Positions 36,572-45,923 of a DNA stretch of 64,000 bases are shown piece after piece. Below the pieces are notes generated by a model. That model saw only the letters and a program-made list of their open reading frames with translations. It was not told where the DNA came from and searched no databases. The position numbers and the translations under genes were made by a program. Origin of the DNA: Evansella halocellulosilytica (GTDB lineage Bacteria; Bacillota; Bacilli; Bacillales; Salisediminibacteriaceae); the NCBI RefSeq assembly GCF_002335745.1, contig NZ_NIST01000001.1, positions 1,460,039 through 1,524,038 of the forward strand. The letters run 5' to 3'. Numbering within the stretch: the first letter of the stretch is position 1; each line of letters begins with the position of its first letter.

Positions 36572-37661
36572 CATACCCCACCTCATGAATTTCAATATAG
36601 GAATTAATATTGTTAGGATTTGTCTTTTTATGAACCTTTAAAGCCCAAGGATAATTAATGGTATTCTTGCCTTCAAAATTATAAATGAACACATCTTTGT
36701 CATTTCGAGTAATTGCACTTCCGATATTAAACACAAGAGAAGTCTGAGCAGATATAAATATATTTACTCTTTGTAAGTTGTTGGAGTATAGTCGGTTTAT
36801 ATCATCTAATAACGAACGGAATTGTTGTTTGTATTCACTTAACTGAGTTTTACTTTTAATTGCATGTCTTTTACAATTTCGAAGCTTAAGATGGTAGTTA
36901 TCGTTATTGAAAGCAGGGATACCGCTCAACTGACTTCTTTTAATCTCTTCAGTCAAGGAGATTAGAATATTAACCTCCGACGAAGATTCGAAATTCTTAG
37001 ATACCAAATCTTTTACTAATTCTAATTTAGGATAATTGATTTCTTCAGGTAAAACCTCCCACTTAAGATTGTTTTCATCCCATTCAGAAAAAGTAAAATT
37101 TCTTTTATTCGAAACCTGATATCCTAATAAAAAGACATAGGGAATGTGAGCTAGACCTTCATATTGTGATTCAGGTTGGTCCCATCTCTCAGCAACATAA
37201 AAATAATCTTCTATTGATTCTCTTTGTTTAATAAGACTGTTTTTCATCCACTCTAAATTTGTTTCATTATTTTTGGGCCTTTGGTCTAATGTTACATATA
37301 CCTCCTCTTTGATGTTTCCTGGTGTATTATTTTTTTCAGAAGAATCAATAGAAAACTGTTTAAATACAACCTTGGATTTTCTATTTAATCCTTTTTCTCT
37401 ATTTACCATTTGTCTATGAATCCAATATAAAGCGAATGTAATTAAGCTAATAGAAATAATTATAGCTATAATATTTATGTAATCACCGTATTCGCTTTGC
37501 GAAAAAAGAATTTGTATTAGATATGGAAAAAGCCCAAAACTAGGAAAGATAGAGATACCAAGAGCGAGAATAACTAATGGAGTTTTGTTATAAGCTCTAT
37601 TCTTGAAATAAATTATCAAATAAGGTAAAGCTTTGTACTTGATAAAACGATTAATTTGCAA
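36552..37661 (-). CDS. CBASS effector with two membrane helices and SAVED domain (Cap14-like)
   Basis: 369 aa. Two helices (about 27-52 and 62-84) and then a cytoplasmic SAVED domain, recognised by VNIFISAQTSLVFNIGSAI..DVFIYNFEGKNTINYPWALKVHKK. SAVED binds the cyclic oligonucleotide, and membrane-linked versions are thought to damage the membrane and kill the infected cell. The start is TTG 37661, and its ribosome site is a run of ten G. No Cap2/Cap3 ancillary genes are present, so this is a minimal two-gene (type I) CBASS operon. Confidence 0.85.
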   Translation of the reverse strand: MQINRFIKYKALPYLIIYFKNRAYNKTPLVILALGISIFPSFGLFPYLIQILFSQSEYGDYINIIAIIISISLITFALYWIHRQMVNREKGLNRKSKVVFKQFSIDSSEKNNTPGNIKEEVYVTLDQRPKNNETNLEWMKNSLIKQRESIEDYFYVAERWDQPESQYEGLAHIPYVFLLGYQVSNKRNFTFSEWDENNLKWEVLPEEINYPKLELVKDLVSKNFESSSEVNILISLTEEIKRSQLSGIPAFNNDNYHLKLRNCKRHAIKSKTQLSEYKQQFRSLLDDINRLYSNNLQRVNIFISAQTSLVFNIGSAITRNDKDVFIYNFEGKNTINYPWALKVHKKTNPNNINSYIEIHEVGYDVKSSQ

Positions 37662-37667
37662 TAAGTT

Positions 37668-37677
37668 CCCCCCCCCC
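37668..37677 (-). promoter_or_regulatory. G10 homopolymer at the ribosome binding site of the CBASS effector
   Basis: Ten consecutive C on the plus strand (G on the coding strand), separated by AACTTA from the TTG start. It is the only obvious Shine-Dalgarno sequence. Tracts of this length are prone to slippage, so expression of the whole CBASS operon could vary. Confidence 0.7.
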
Positions 37678-37833
37678 TAAACCAATTTTTGATAAAATTA
37701 CCATAATAGATATATAGTACCACATTTGATAAACGTAATATGTTAAGGAATTACAAAATTCGATTATATGCTTGATTTATCTTGCTACATGGGAGAAAGG
37801 GGATTATGGCATCTATGAAAGGGGAGGAGTACA

Positions 37834-38526
37834 ATGTCGATAACTACTAGCGAGTATATTAAAGAGAAAATCAATGACTATAAAAACTTAATTCCATTGG
37901 AAGTAAGTGATATGAAGATATCTAATCAAATTCATTTAGATATAGTCGAAATCAAGGATTTCTTGAAATTTGCGAGTGATTCTAATTCTGAGTATGTCTA
38001 CTACTATTACACTTACTATAATCCTGAAGAATACATAATTCCTCATGATTGGTACAGTAAGTATTCGAAAGAATTTAAAATAGAAGTTCTTCAACATAAT
38101 CGGAATATAGAATCACTAGATTTTAACTCACCGAAGAGTTTGACATTATTTGTTCTTCAGAATGGTACCTTTGTTGGGGTGAACCTAGAGAACCATTGGA
38201 TAGAAAGTAAAGGTATTAGTGTAGCAGATGAAACTATAGAAATTATTGAAAATAAGTTCTCCCGAGAAGTAAAAGAAATAAGTGATTACAAGAAAGATCA
38301 ACAAAAAAATGATGAAAATAAGTTGAGGGAAATTATCTTCAGTGACCCAGAATTTAGATTCTGTAAAAATCAACAACTTAGATATTCGTACTTAGTAGAA
38401 TTGCTAAAAAAGGATAATATGATGAAGTTCGAGTATTTGGTTGAACCGTATGGAGCACCACATATTGGTAAGATAAAAATGTTTATGGATAAAACTTGGA
38501 TGCTTTACAAAGATCGATATAAATAA
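37834..38526 (+). CDS. hypothetical protein, divergent from CBASS
   Basis: 230 aa, not recognised. GGGGAGGAG precedes the ATG. Predicted soluble: a Tyr-rich stretch (YVYYYYTYYNPEEY), a mixed N-terminal domain of about 135 residues, a Lys/Asp/Gln-rich linker (DYKKDQQKNDENK) and a C-terminal segment of about 65 residues with a small helical fold (YSYLVELLKKDNMMKFEYLVEP). No signal peptide or membrane segment. Its place between CBASS and the RT cluster in a defense island suggests a defense or regulatory role, but nothing in the sequence shows it. Confidence 0.65.
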   Translation: MSITTSEYIKEKINDYKNLIPLEVSDMKISNQIHLDIVEIKDFLKFASDSNSEYVYYYYTYYNPEEYIIPHDWYSKYSKEFKIEVLQHNRNIESLDFNSPKSLTLFVLQNGTFVGVNLENHWIESKGISVADETIEIIENKFSREVKEISDYKKDQQKNDENKLREIIFSDPEFRFCKNQQLRYSYLVELLKKDNMMKFEYLVEPYGAPHIGKIKMFMDKTWMLYKDRYK

Positions 38527-38797
38527 CTGTTTTGGAATATGTAATTTGACCAAATGTTTACAGCTATTGAAAATGTAGCACCTCTGACATAGTAATTGCC
38601 ACCAAATATAAGAGGTTTGCCAAAGAATGAGTGACGTTTACCACTACAGTCCATCTGGTAACTTATCTAATCAGTAAGAGTAATTTTTGTTAGAACGGAT
38701 AACTGAAACAATAACTTTGATAGAACATAAAGAGGTAATTGGTAAATTATGTAGAAAAGCTTATTAGTGGAGAAATACAAAATAAGAGGTGGAATTA
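38527..38797 (+). other. non-coding leader of the reverse transcriptase, possible ncRNA
   Basis: 271 bases without a credible gene. Small inverted repeats occur (GTTTACC/GGTAAC, about 38637-38663) as well as a TTGCCA direct repeat. Defense RTs often use a structured RNA encoded beside them; this region is the first place to look. No conserved structure can be shown from one sequence. Confidence 0.3.
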
Positions 38798-40390
38798 ATG
38801 TTGAAATTGCAAGGTAGTTCACTCGATTGGGCTTTAAAACATATTGAGAATTTTGGTGATACAAATATATTTCCAGTTCCATTTGAATATGAAGCAATTC
38901 GCTATATTTGGGATGAAGACACAAAAGAATTACCGAATGGTAAAAGCTTCAAAGAGTATTTACGAAACCAGGATATATTAAATTGGGCAGTAAGAAGTTT
39001 TAAAAGGAGTCTTACTCCAAAACATAAATATGGATTTCGATTATCAACGCAACTTGATCCTCTTGATACTATAATATATACTGCGTTAGTTTATGAAATT
39101 GGTGAGGATATCGAAGCAAGAAGGGTACCCATTGAAAAAAATGTGAGTTTTTCATATAGATTTAAACCAAATAATGAAGGTAGAATGTTTGATCCAAATA
39201 TAAACTATAGAAATTTTCTAGAATATTGTTCATCTAAAGTAGATTTGTTTTTAGGAGATGACTCTATACAATATGTGGTGGTTGCAGACATTGCAGATTT
39301 TTATCCTAGAATGTATTTACACCCTTTAGAGAATGCATTAAGTTCAAGTACTGCAAAGACAAATCATGCTATTGCTATTAAAAAATTACTTAACAGTTGG
39401 AACTATAGCATTTCTTATGGTATTCCTGTAGGTCAATCAGCTTCAGCTTTATTAGCAGAGTTGACGCTAAATGATATTGATGAAGGGTTACTAAGTGAGG
39501 GTGTCGATTTTTGTAGATATGTTGATGATTTTCGCATTTTTTGTAAAACAAAAAAAGAAGCTTATGAGCAACTTGCTTTATTAGCCAACATGTTGTTTGA
39601 TAATCATGGCCTTACATTACAACAACATAAAACAAGAATTCTTTCAGTTGAACAGTTTAAAGAAAATTACTTAAAAACTGAGGAATCAATGGAAATAGAC
39701 AGTTTAAATAAGAAATTTTCTGATATTCTAGGTGAATTTGGAATAGATGATCCCTACGCTTCAATTTCTTATGAGATGTTGCCTAAAGATTTACAATTAG
39801 CGATTGATTCGATGAATTTAGAAACTATACTTAAAGAACAATTAGAATTAGAAAATATAGATACAAGAATAGTGGGCTTTATTTTAAAAAGAATGGCACA
39901 ACTTAATAATACAGATATCCTGGATCTGATATTAGATAATTCTGAAAAACTCTATTCTGCTTTTAAACATGTATTTAATTATCTAAATGAAGTTCAATTA
40001 ACTGCAGTCCAAAAAGAGGAAGTAAGTGTAAAGTTGTATAAAATACTTGACTCTTCAATAATTGGCCATTTGGAATTCCATAGAATGTGGATTTTTAAAA
40101 CATTTTCAAATGGAAGCGGATGTAATACTGAAAGATTAACATCATTTTATAATGAATATTATGATGATTTTTCGAGAAGAGAAATTATTCTTGCATTAGG
40201 GACAGCTAATCAACAATCGTGGTTTAGACCCAAAAAAAGGAATGCTATGGAATTTCCAACATGGCAAAGAAGGGCATTTATTAAAGCTGCAAAGTGTTTA
40301 CCAGGTGATGAGGCAAGTCATTGGTACCGTTCAATTCTGACAAGGTTAGATCCACTAGAAATTGCAGTGGTTAAATGGTCTCAAAAATAA
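38798..40390 (+). CDS. unassigned reverse transcriptase (UG/Abi-like, candidate defense RT)
   Basis: 530 aa, not related to the group II intron RT in this window. RT motifs: motif A VVADIADFYPRMYLHPLENAL (D164, D167), motif B YGIPVGQSASALLAELTLNDID (208-228), motif C YVDD (241-244), giving an intact polymerase site. The N-terminus MLKLQGSSLDWALKHIENFGDT and the long helical C-terminus (about 300-530) are unlike retrons, DGRs or group II introns and resemble the Abi/UG defense classes. No nitrilase, protease or nuclease domain is fused. ATG 38798 has AAGAGGTGG. I cannot assign a DRT class. Confidence 0.8.
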   Translation: MLKLQGSSLDWALKHIENFGDTNIFPVPFEYEAIRYIWDEDTKELPNGKSFKEYLRNQDILNWAVRSFKRSLTPKHKYGFRLSTQLDPLDTIIYTALVYEIGEDIEARRVPIEKNVSFSYRFKPNNEGRMFDPNINYRNFLEYCSSKVDLFLGDDSIQYVVVADIADFYPRMYLHPLENALSSSTAKTNHAIAIKKLLNSWNYSISYGIPVGQSASALLAELTLNDIDEGLLSEGVDFCRYVDDFRIFCKTKKEAYEQLALLANMLFDNHGLTLQQHKTRILSVEQFKENYLKTEESMEIDSLNKKFSDILGEFGIDDPYASISYEMLPKDLQLAIDSMNLETILKEQLELENIDTRIVGFILKRMAQLNNTDILDLILDNSEKLYSAFKHVFNYLNEVQLTAVQKEEVSVKLYKILDSSIIGHLEFHRMWIFKTFSNGSGCNTERLTSFYNEYYDDFSRREIILALGTANQQSWFRPKKRNAMEFPTWQRRAFIKAAKCLPGDEASHWYRSILTRLDPLEIAVVKWSQK

Positions 40391-40524
40391 AACCGAGTAG
40401 GGAAATTTCAATTTTCTAACTATGTTTTACTATAATATCATTATTTATTAGAAAGTGATTTTATAGAGATGAAATTATTTGAAACATAATTAAACAAGAT
40501 AGCAGTTAGAGTAAAGTGGGAACA

Positions 40525-40546
40525 TAACCACCTAGAGAAGTGGTTA
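40525..40546 (+). other. hairpin between the RT and the HEPN gene
   Basis: TAACCAC and GTGGTTA form a 7-base stem over an 8-base loop, 27 bases before the next start codon, in a 183-base gap. No T-run follows. It may be part of an ncRNA or a translational control element. Confidence 0.4.
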
Positions 40547-40573
40547 ATAGCTGAACAACAGAGGTGATACGAA

Positions 40574-41374
40574 ATGCAAAAAGTAAACAGAAAGACATTT
40601 AATGAAGGTGAGCTAGAGACGCTTTGTAGGATAATAGCTGATACCAATGATGGTCTGACTGGATCACAAATAGAGTATTTTTTAAGAATGTTAAATTTTA
40701 AGGATATTGATCCGACACTTACTAAGTGGAAGAGATTGTATAATGCTCTAGCTAATCGACAAAATCAAACTAATTCAGGAAACTGTGTTTTATCTTTTAT
40801 TTCTAAATCATTTGCTCCAAGTCGATATATAGGAAATAAGGACTTTTACGATGTCAAACTAGAAAAAATCAACACGATACTTCTGTTTCATGGATTGGAA
40901 TTTAAAGATGATGGGAAATTTCATAAGGTACGATCAACAAATACTTTAACTGAAGCGGAAAATAGGGCATCTCGGCTTACGGAAAGAATAACTTCCCGAC
41001 ATCTACATCCTCATTTGCTTAAGTATTGTAAAAAAGAGCTTCTTCAAAATAACTATTTTCATGCTGTTTTAGAGGCAACAAAAAGTATTGCTTCTATGAT
41101 CAGGACTAAGACTGGATTGGAAAGTGACGGAGCGAAATTGGTTGAGGAAGCTTTTGGAGGAAGTAATCCCTTGCTAAAAATCAACTCTTTAAAAACTGAA
41201 TCTGAAATTAGTGAGCAAAAGGGATTTGTAAATCTAGCAAAAGGATTGTTTGGTACGTTTAGAAATCCAACAGCCCATGCAGCAAAAATTGAATGGAATA
41301 TGTCGGAAGAAGATTCAATTGATTTATTTACTTTAGCCTCTTATGTTTTACGAAGAATCGAAAATAGTAATTAA
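40574..41374 (+). CDS. TIGR02391/Ymh-family protein with HEPN-like domain
   Basis: 266 aa. The second half matches the TIGR02391 family: HPHLLKYCKKELLQNNYFHAVLEATKSIASMIRTKTG..DGAKLVEEAFGG then GLFGTFRNPTAHA. The RNPTAH segment is the Rx4H motif of HEPN ribonucleases. The N-terminal 110 residues have a DNA- or protein-binding helical look. It lies 183 bases after the RT in the same direction. HEPN proteins in such places are often the toxic arm of abortive infection. Activity is inferred. Confidence 0.75.
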   Translation: MQKVNRKTFNEGELETLCRIIADTNDGLTGSQIEYFLRMLNFKDIDPTLTKWKRLYNALANRQNQTNSGNCVLSFISKSFAPSRYIGNKDFYDVKLEKINTILLFHGLEFKDDGKFHKVRSTNTLTEAENRASRLTERITSRHLHPHLLKYCKKELLQNNYFHAVLEATKSIASMIRTKTGLESDGAKLVEEAFGGSNPLLKINSLKTESEISEQKGFVNLAKGLFGTFRNPTAHAAKIEWNMSEEDSIDLFTLASYVLRRIENSN

Positions 41375-41520
41375 GTGACAACGAGAATTTTAGAGCTATG
41401 TGCTGTGTTTTTATTCTTCCATAAACGGTGCGCTATTCTTAACAGATTATAGAGCTTGGTTTTACTAACTTATAATATGAAATACACAGACTTAGTAGAT
41501 TCTTTTTGGGAGGAATCTGT

Positions 41521-42408
41521 ATGATTAAAGAGAAAATAAATAATTTATTAGAAGAGGGTTACGAATGTGATTTTTTAGATTATAAACTAAAACAATATCC
41601 TCCAAAATTAAATCCAAACTTTATTAAAGATGTAATGGCGATGGCAAACTCTCATTATGATGGAGATAAATTCATTATTATTGGTGTTAACGACAACGGT
41701 GAAATTATCGGTATTGATAAAAATGAAGTTTTTGTAGATTCCGCTATCTACCAGGATATTATTTTAAATTATGTAGAACCTGATATAACAATTGATTATT
41801 TTAAACATAGTTATGAAGGGAAAATCCTTGGGGTTTTAAAAATCGCTGGTGGTAATAATAATAAACCTTACTTAATAAGGAAAGAAATAGATTCTTTAAA
41901 ACTAGGAAGTTGTATTATCAGAAAAGGCAGCAAAAATTCTTCAGCTAATAGAAGTGACTTTGATAACTTCTATTATAATAAAGAAAATTTTTATATTAGT
42001 ATTTTAACCCCGATTTTGCGAGCGGTAAATGACAATGATGGACTTGCCTATCTTCAAGTTTCTATAAGAAATCATACATCATTACCAGTAACTATTATCA
42101 GTGGTGCATTATATGTATTAGATAATCATAATACCATCATATCAAAGCACTCAGTTTATGGCTTGGATAATTATGTTGGTGCAGATTTTAAATTAGCTTT
42201 GAGCCCTATGTCAGAGAAAGTCGGAGATCTCCATCTAGGGTTCACCTCTACTGATTGTTTGAGGTTGGGGTTAGATCAACATGGGACTACAGAAAAAGAA
42301 TTCCTATTTAAAATAAAATTTTTTGATACCCTTAATAATGAATATACTGTTGATGAAAAAGATTGTGTGGTAATCGCTAAAGGTGAGTTTCTATGGAAAG
42401 TGAAATAA
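41521..42408 (+). CDS. AlbA_2/Schlafen-domain protein
   Basis: 295 aa. The N-terminal 130 residues match the AlbA_2 (Schlafen AAA_4, PF04326) fold: ECDFLDYKLKQYP, DVMAMANSHYDGDKFIIIGVNDNGEIIGID and the VLKIAGGNNNKPYLIRK strand. These bind DNA or RNA or cleave tRNA in some homologs. The C-terminal half is a beta-rich domain with no recognised family. ATG 41521 has GGGAGGAA. The same direction as the RT-HEPN pair, about 145 bases downstream, so it may belong with them. Confidence 0.78.
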   Translation: MIKEKINNLLEEGYECDFLDYKLKQYPPKLNPNFIKDVMAMANSHYDGDKFIIIGVNDNGEIIGIDKNEVFVDSAIYQDIILNYVEPDITIDYFKHSYEGKILGVLKIAGGNNNKPYLIRKEIDSLKLGSCIIRKGSKNSSANRSDFDNFYYNKENFYISILTPILRAVNDNDGLAYLQVSIRNHTSLPVTIISGALYVLDNHNTIISKHSVYGLDNYVGADFKLALSPMSEKVGDLHLGFTSTDCLRLGLDQHGTTEKEFLFKIKFFDTLNNEYTVDEKDCVVIAKGEFLWKVK

Positions 42409-42476
42409 AAAGATAATAATGATTAAACAGGTAACAAAGTATATTCAACAATTGGGCGCACAATTGCGGAAAACCA

Positions 42477-42520
42477 AAAGCCTAATCCTCGGTGAAAATA
42501 AGGAGGATTAGGCTTTTTAC
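42477..42520 (+). terminator. rho-independent terminator after the AlbA_2 gene
   Basis: AAAAGCCTAATCCTC pairs with GAGGATTAGGCTTTTT over a 12-base loop. The hairpin and about 30 bases before it resemble 56903-56965 in element 2. Confidence 0.9.
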
Positions 42521-42654
42521 TGTTGAGTCTGTAATAAACGAATAGCAATAATAGATTCCTGTGCTTGAAGATTTTTATATGTGAAAGTAGGGTTTGCTTT
42601 ATATAATTTTTGTCAAGGACTATTAGGGAGAATAATAGAAAAGAGATGTATATT

Positions 42655-43219
42655 ATGTTTGAAAAAGTATGTCAATTTTGCGAGGAAAAGTATTTAACGG
42701 AGAAAAAAAGCAAAAATACTGTTCGTCAAAGTGTTTCGGTAGTTCTATTAGAAAAAGAATAAAAACACAATGTGCTTGGTGTGGTAAAGAGATTGAAGTG
42801 ATCGAATTTAATTATAAGAATTACAAGACAAATCATTGTAGTAACCAACATAGAGCATTTTCTAGTACGACTAATAGAGGATACAAGGTAAAGCAAATTG
42901 CAGCAGAATTATTTAATATTGTTTGGAATAATGAAATATCTTATTTACTCGGTATAATTGCTACCGATGGAACATTAAATAAAAATCGTAAATTAATTAA
43001 AATAGTGAGTGCAGATAAAAGTTATTTGCAAAAATTATCTGAAATCGTAATCAAAATCACTGGTAGAACTCAACCTATACATCATGGAACTACGAAATTT
43101 AGAAATAAAATATATAACTACTATAGTTTACAGTTTACCTCTAACGCTTTATATGATTTTTGTATTGAAATTGGGATAACCCCAAATAAAACTTATATGA
43201 TGTCAGAAGCCATATTAAA
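42655..43219 (+). pseudogene. LAGLIDADG homing endonuclease, 5' part
   Basis: Begins MFEKVCQFCEEK; after a one-base deletion in the A-run near 42705 the frame continues as GEKKQKYCSSKCFG, completing a CxxC..CxxxC zinc ribbon. A second zinc ribbon follows (CAWCGKEI..NHCSNQH). The first LAGLIDADG helix is YLLGIIATDGTLN with its acidic residue. The gene is interrupted at 43220 by a transposon and resumes at 46720. Removing the insert and one TAAA copy gives S-E-A-I-L-K-V-P-D-D-Y-F in frame. Confidence 0.85.
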
Positions 43220-43388
43220 TGACGGTTCTTTCGGAAACGTCACTGTCGTTGACTAACTTCCTTCGGAACCGCCATTTCGTTTTCCTTCTTTTAACCGCCA
43301 CTTTTTTGTCAGCTATAAAAAATCCCCGTCTTTAAGACGAGGGAGATAATTATAATAATAATTTCATTTCTATATGCTCTCTATGCTT

Positions 43389-43520
43389 TTAAATTGCTTT
43401 GATTAACTCTTTGTTTTGCTTCTTTAATTCTTCATTTTCTTTTTCTATTTGTTTAAGCAGTTCCATCTTGTCATCCATGCTCATGCTTTTTATGGTAATG
43501 GTACTTAATTTGGTCTCCAT
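43389..43520 (-). CDS. 43-residue coiled-coil protein in transposon
   Basis: METKLSTITIKSMSMDDKME then a heptad-rich helix (LLKQIEKENEELKKQNKELIKAI). It starts 33 bases after the ATPase stop codon, with AAAGGG upstream, in the transposase operon direction. The amphipathic helix could serve as an oligomerization or regulatory partner of the transposition ATPase. Function unknown. Confidence 0.5.
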   Translation of the reverse strand: METKLSTITIKSMSMDDKMELLKQIEKENEELKKQNKELIKAI

Positions 43521-43553
43521 TAAATTAACCCTTTCCGAAGTCAAATTGTTTAT

Positions 43554-44354
43554 TTAATATCTCTGGTCAGCGATTACTCTTTCTACGGTATCTTCGTCAA
43601 CTAACTTATCTTTTCTCGCAACGCAATCTAATAAACACTCTGTACATAAACGATTTGTTAATCGTAAAATTCCTTTTGTGTACGTATAAATATTCTTCAT
43701 GGCAGCTTCCGTAAATATTTGTCTTTCTTCGCCTGCAACTTTCAAATGATGCTCTATATATTCTTTCATTTCATCATACGTTAATCCTACTAAATGAAAA
43801 CGAGTTGTAATTCGTTGAGAAATAGCTTCTAGACTTCGAAGGCGTATTTTATCACGTAATTCTGGTTGCCCCACTAAAATAAGTGCTAAAGGGGATAATG
43901 AGTCAATTTCAAAGTTTGTTAAGAAACGAATTTCTTGCAACATTGTAGGCGATAAAAGGTGTGCTTCATCGATCACTACAATCGGTGTTTTTTCCTTGTT
44001 TTGATATAAGTCTAGTAGAGCGGCTTTGAATTGTCTTTTCAGATCACTTGCTAAAAACATTGGTTCAATCCCAACTTGCACAAGCATCTCTCGGTAAAAA
44101 TCCCTTGGTTTTAAAGATGAATCTGATAAATAAAGAAAAACATGTTCACTTGATACAAGACGGTCATGCAAAGCCCGTAGGGCGGTTGTTTTTCCTGCAC
44201 CAACTTCTCCTGTGATAAGGCCGAATTCTCTTTGGTTAATCATGAATTCGAGTCTTGCTTGCATTTCTTCGAACTGTTCGGATTGGAATAAATCATGCGT
44301 TAATATTTGTTTTTGAAAAGGGGTTTTTTCCCACCCAAAATAAGCTGCTATCAT
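43554..44354 (-). CDS. ExeA/TniB-like AAA+ ATPase of transposon
   Basis: 266 aa. Walker A GEVGAGKTT, Walker B VVIDEAHLL, sensor 1 VGQPEL and an Arg finger region (ISQRITTRFHLVGL). This is the GspA/ExeA-like AAA+ fold used by TniB/TnsC/MuB-type transposition regulators for target choice and activation of the transposase. ATGA overlap with the transposase gene. Confidence 0.9.
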   Translation of the reverse strand: MIAAYFGWEKTPFQKQILTHDLFQSEQFEEMQARLEFMINQREFGLITGEVGAGKTTALRALHDRLVSSEHVFLYLSDSSLKPRDFYREMLVQVGIEPMFLASDLKRQFKAALLDLYQNKEKTPIVVIDEAHLLSPTMLQEIRFLTNFEIDSLSPLALILVGQPELRDKIRLRSLEAISQRITTRFHLVGLTYDEMKEYIEHHLKVAGEERQIFTEAAMKNIYTYTKGILRLTNRLCTECLLDCVARKDKLVDEDTVERVIADQRY

Positions 44355-45727
44355 TTGTCTTCACCTCTTATAATGGAACTGTAACTTAAGCGTCCCAATT
44401 GCTCTTTCTTTTTCTTTTCATGCTCAGGAAGGATGAGTTCTAAAAAGTTATATTGTGTTTTTATTTCTTCTTGTGTTTCTTCTTCCATAATGAACCGTCT
44501 ATCAATTGTTCGATGAACTTCCAAAGCGTTTGCCATACCAAAGCTTTTTCCATCGTGCCACACTTCAAGATGATTTAAATCGATTGGGTCGTATCGAACA
44601 ATAATTTCACTGCCACTAAGCACAGAATCTACTTCATATTTATTATTTTGAAAGGATATACACCCTGTCTTATCTACCTTTCTCTTTTCCTCCCATAAGA
44701 ATGCTTGCTTCATTTCTTCTAATGTGGGAAAAACGAGTGGATGATCATTTTCTTCAAAACGCTCTCTAGGTGTTTGCTTTGTTTCTCCATGTTTGCGTTC
44801 ATGATAGAACGTACCTAACCAAATTTGAAAATAATGATTTAGTTCCTCAATGGTTTGTATTTTTCCAGATTCGATTAAGTCATAAGCTTCAACTTTAAAA
44901 GAGGTATCGACAAACTGGAAAAAGCGCTCTAATTTCCCACGTCCTTCAGGACGTCCAGGTTTAGAGTGGGAAAGTTTAATCCCTAACTTTGCACATGCAA
45001 GTTTTAAAATATCCGATCGATATACTGCTCCGTTATCGACGTAAATTTGTTCAGGCTTCCCTTGAGAAATCATTGCTTTTTGTAAACAGTCTTCTAATTG
45101 TGGTCCTCGTTCCTGAAAGTAAAATTCGCCATGGACGATGGACCTTGAATAGTCATCCATGAATGCAATGAGTTTCGCAGTGAGTCTACGCTCTGGTTTA
45201 TTAGGATCTGGAAGATAAAGTGTATGTTGAACATCCCCTTGCCAACATGCATTTCGATAAGGGAACTCAAAACGACGATAACTCCCCGACTTTGATCCTC
45301 TTAATTTCTTTCTCGTAATATTTAGCTTTCTTAATTGTTTCGATAACGTACTCTCTGATATTTCTCCTTGTTTAATAACACCTGCTAACTCTAGAATACG
45401 AATGATTTGCTCGACAGAGCGTTCAGGCTTTTCCTTTTTCAATCTAATCGCTTTCGTTAATACTTCTTCTCCAATCACTCTTGATGTACATGTTGCACGT
45501 TTACTAGGTTTTAGTGCTTCGAAGCCTCCTTGACGATAAAGTTGAAGATAACGTTCGAGTGTTCGTTTGCTAATGGTTTGCTCTTCTCCATATGCATTGA
45601 TGTGCTTTTGATTGGATATAGATCTTAGATGTTGTGATAATTCTCCTTTTTCCAAGGTTCTGGTTACAACGTTTGATATTAAACCAAACCGAAATAGTGC
45701 GATGTTTGTTCTCAGTTGTTCGTCCAT
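44351..45727 (-). CDS. TniA-like DDE transposase
   Basis: 458 aa. N-terminal helix-turn-helix region (SKRTLERYLQLYRQGGFEAL), then an RNase H-like integrase core with the DDE triad: D in CWQGDVQHT, D in IYVDNGAVY, E in GRGKLERFF. The C-terminal beta domain is of the Mu/IS481 type (VDKTGCISFQNNKYEV). The three catalytic residues are intact and the gene is uninterrupted, so the element may still be active. Confidence 0.93.
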   Translation of the reverse strand: MDEQLRTNIALFRFGLISNVVTRTLEKGELSQHLRSISNQKHINAYGEEQTISKRTLERYLQLYRQGGFEALKPSKRATCTSRVIGEEVLTKAIRLKKEKPERSVEQIIRILELAGVIKQGEISESTLSKQLRKLNITRKKLRGSKSGSYRRFEFPYRNACWQGDVQHTLYLPDPNKPERRLTAKLIAFMDDYSRSIVHGEFYFQERGPQLEDCLQKAMISQGKPEQIYVDNGAVYRSDILKLACAKLGIKLSHSKPGRPEGRGKLERFFQFVDTSFKVEAYDLIESGKIQTIEELNHYFQIWLGTFYHERKHGETKQTPRERFEENDHPLVFPTLEEMKQAFLWEEKRKVDKTGCISFQNNKYEVDSVLSGSEIIVRYDPIDLNHLEVWHDGKSFGMANALEVHRTIDRRFIMEEETQEEIKTQYNFLELILPEHEKKKKEQLGRLSYSSIIRGEDK

Positions 45728-45923
45728 CTCCTGCCTCCTTTAAATAAAATGTCTTTTCTATTTTCTTATAAAGGGGCTCAATTGAAGAGGGGACAAGTTC
45801 TGTGGGATTTCACGACCCTTATTGGAACTTTATGGTTATTATTAGCCGTATTTTAGGCGAATACAAAATGGCATTGATGATGTCGGTGAAAGACTTCCTG
45901 AAGGAAATTCCATTGCGAGGCAT

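Noticed and set aside
38798-40390. Retron or diversity-generating retroelement RT
   Set aside because: No msr/msd-like repeat structure, no template/variable repeat pair and no accessory Avd; motifs do not fit the group II intron RT either.
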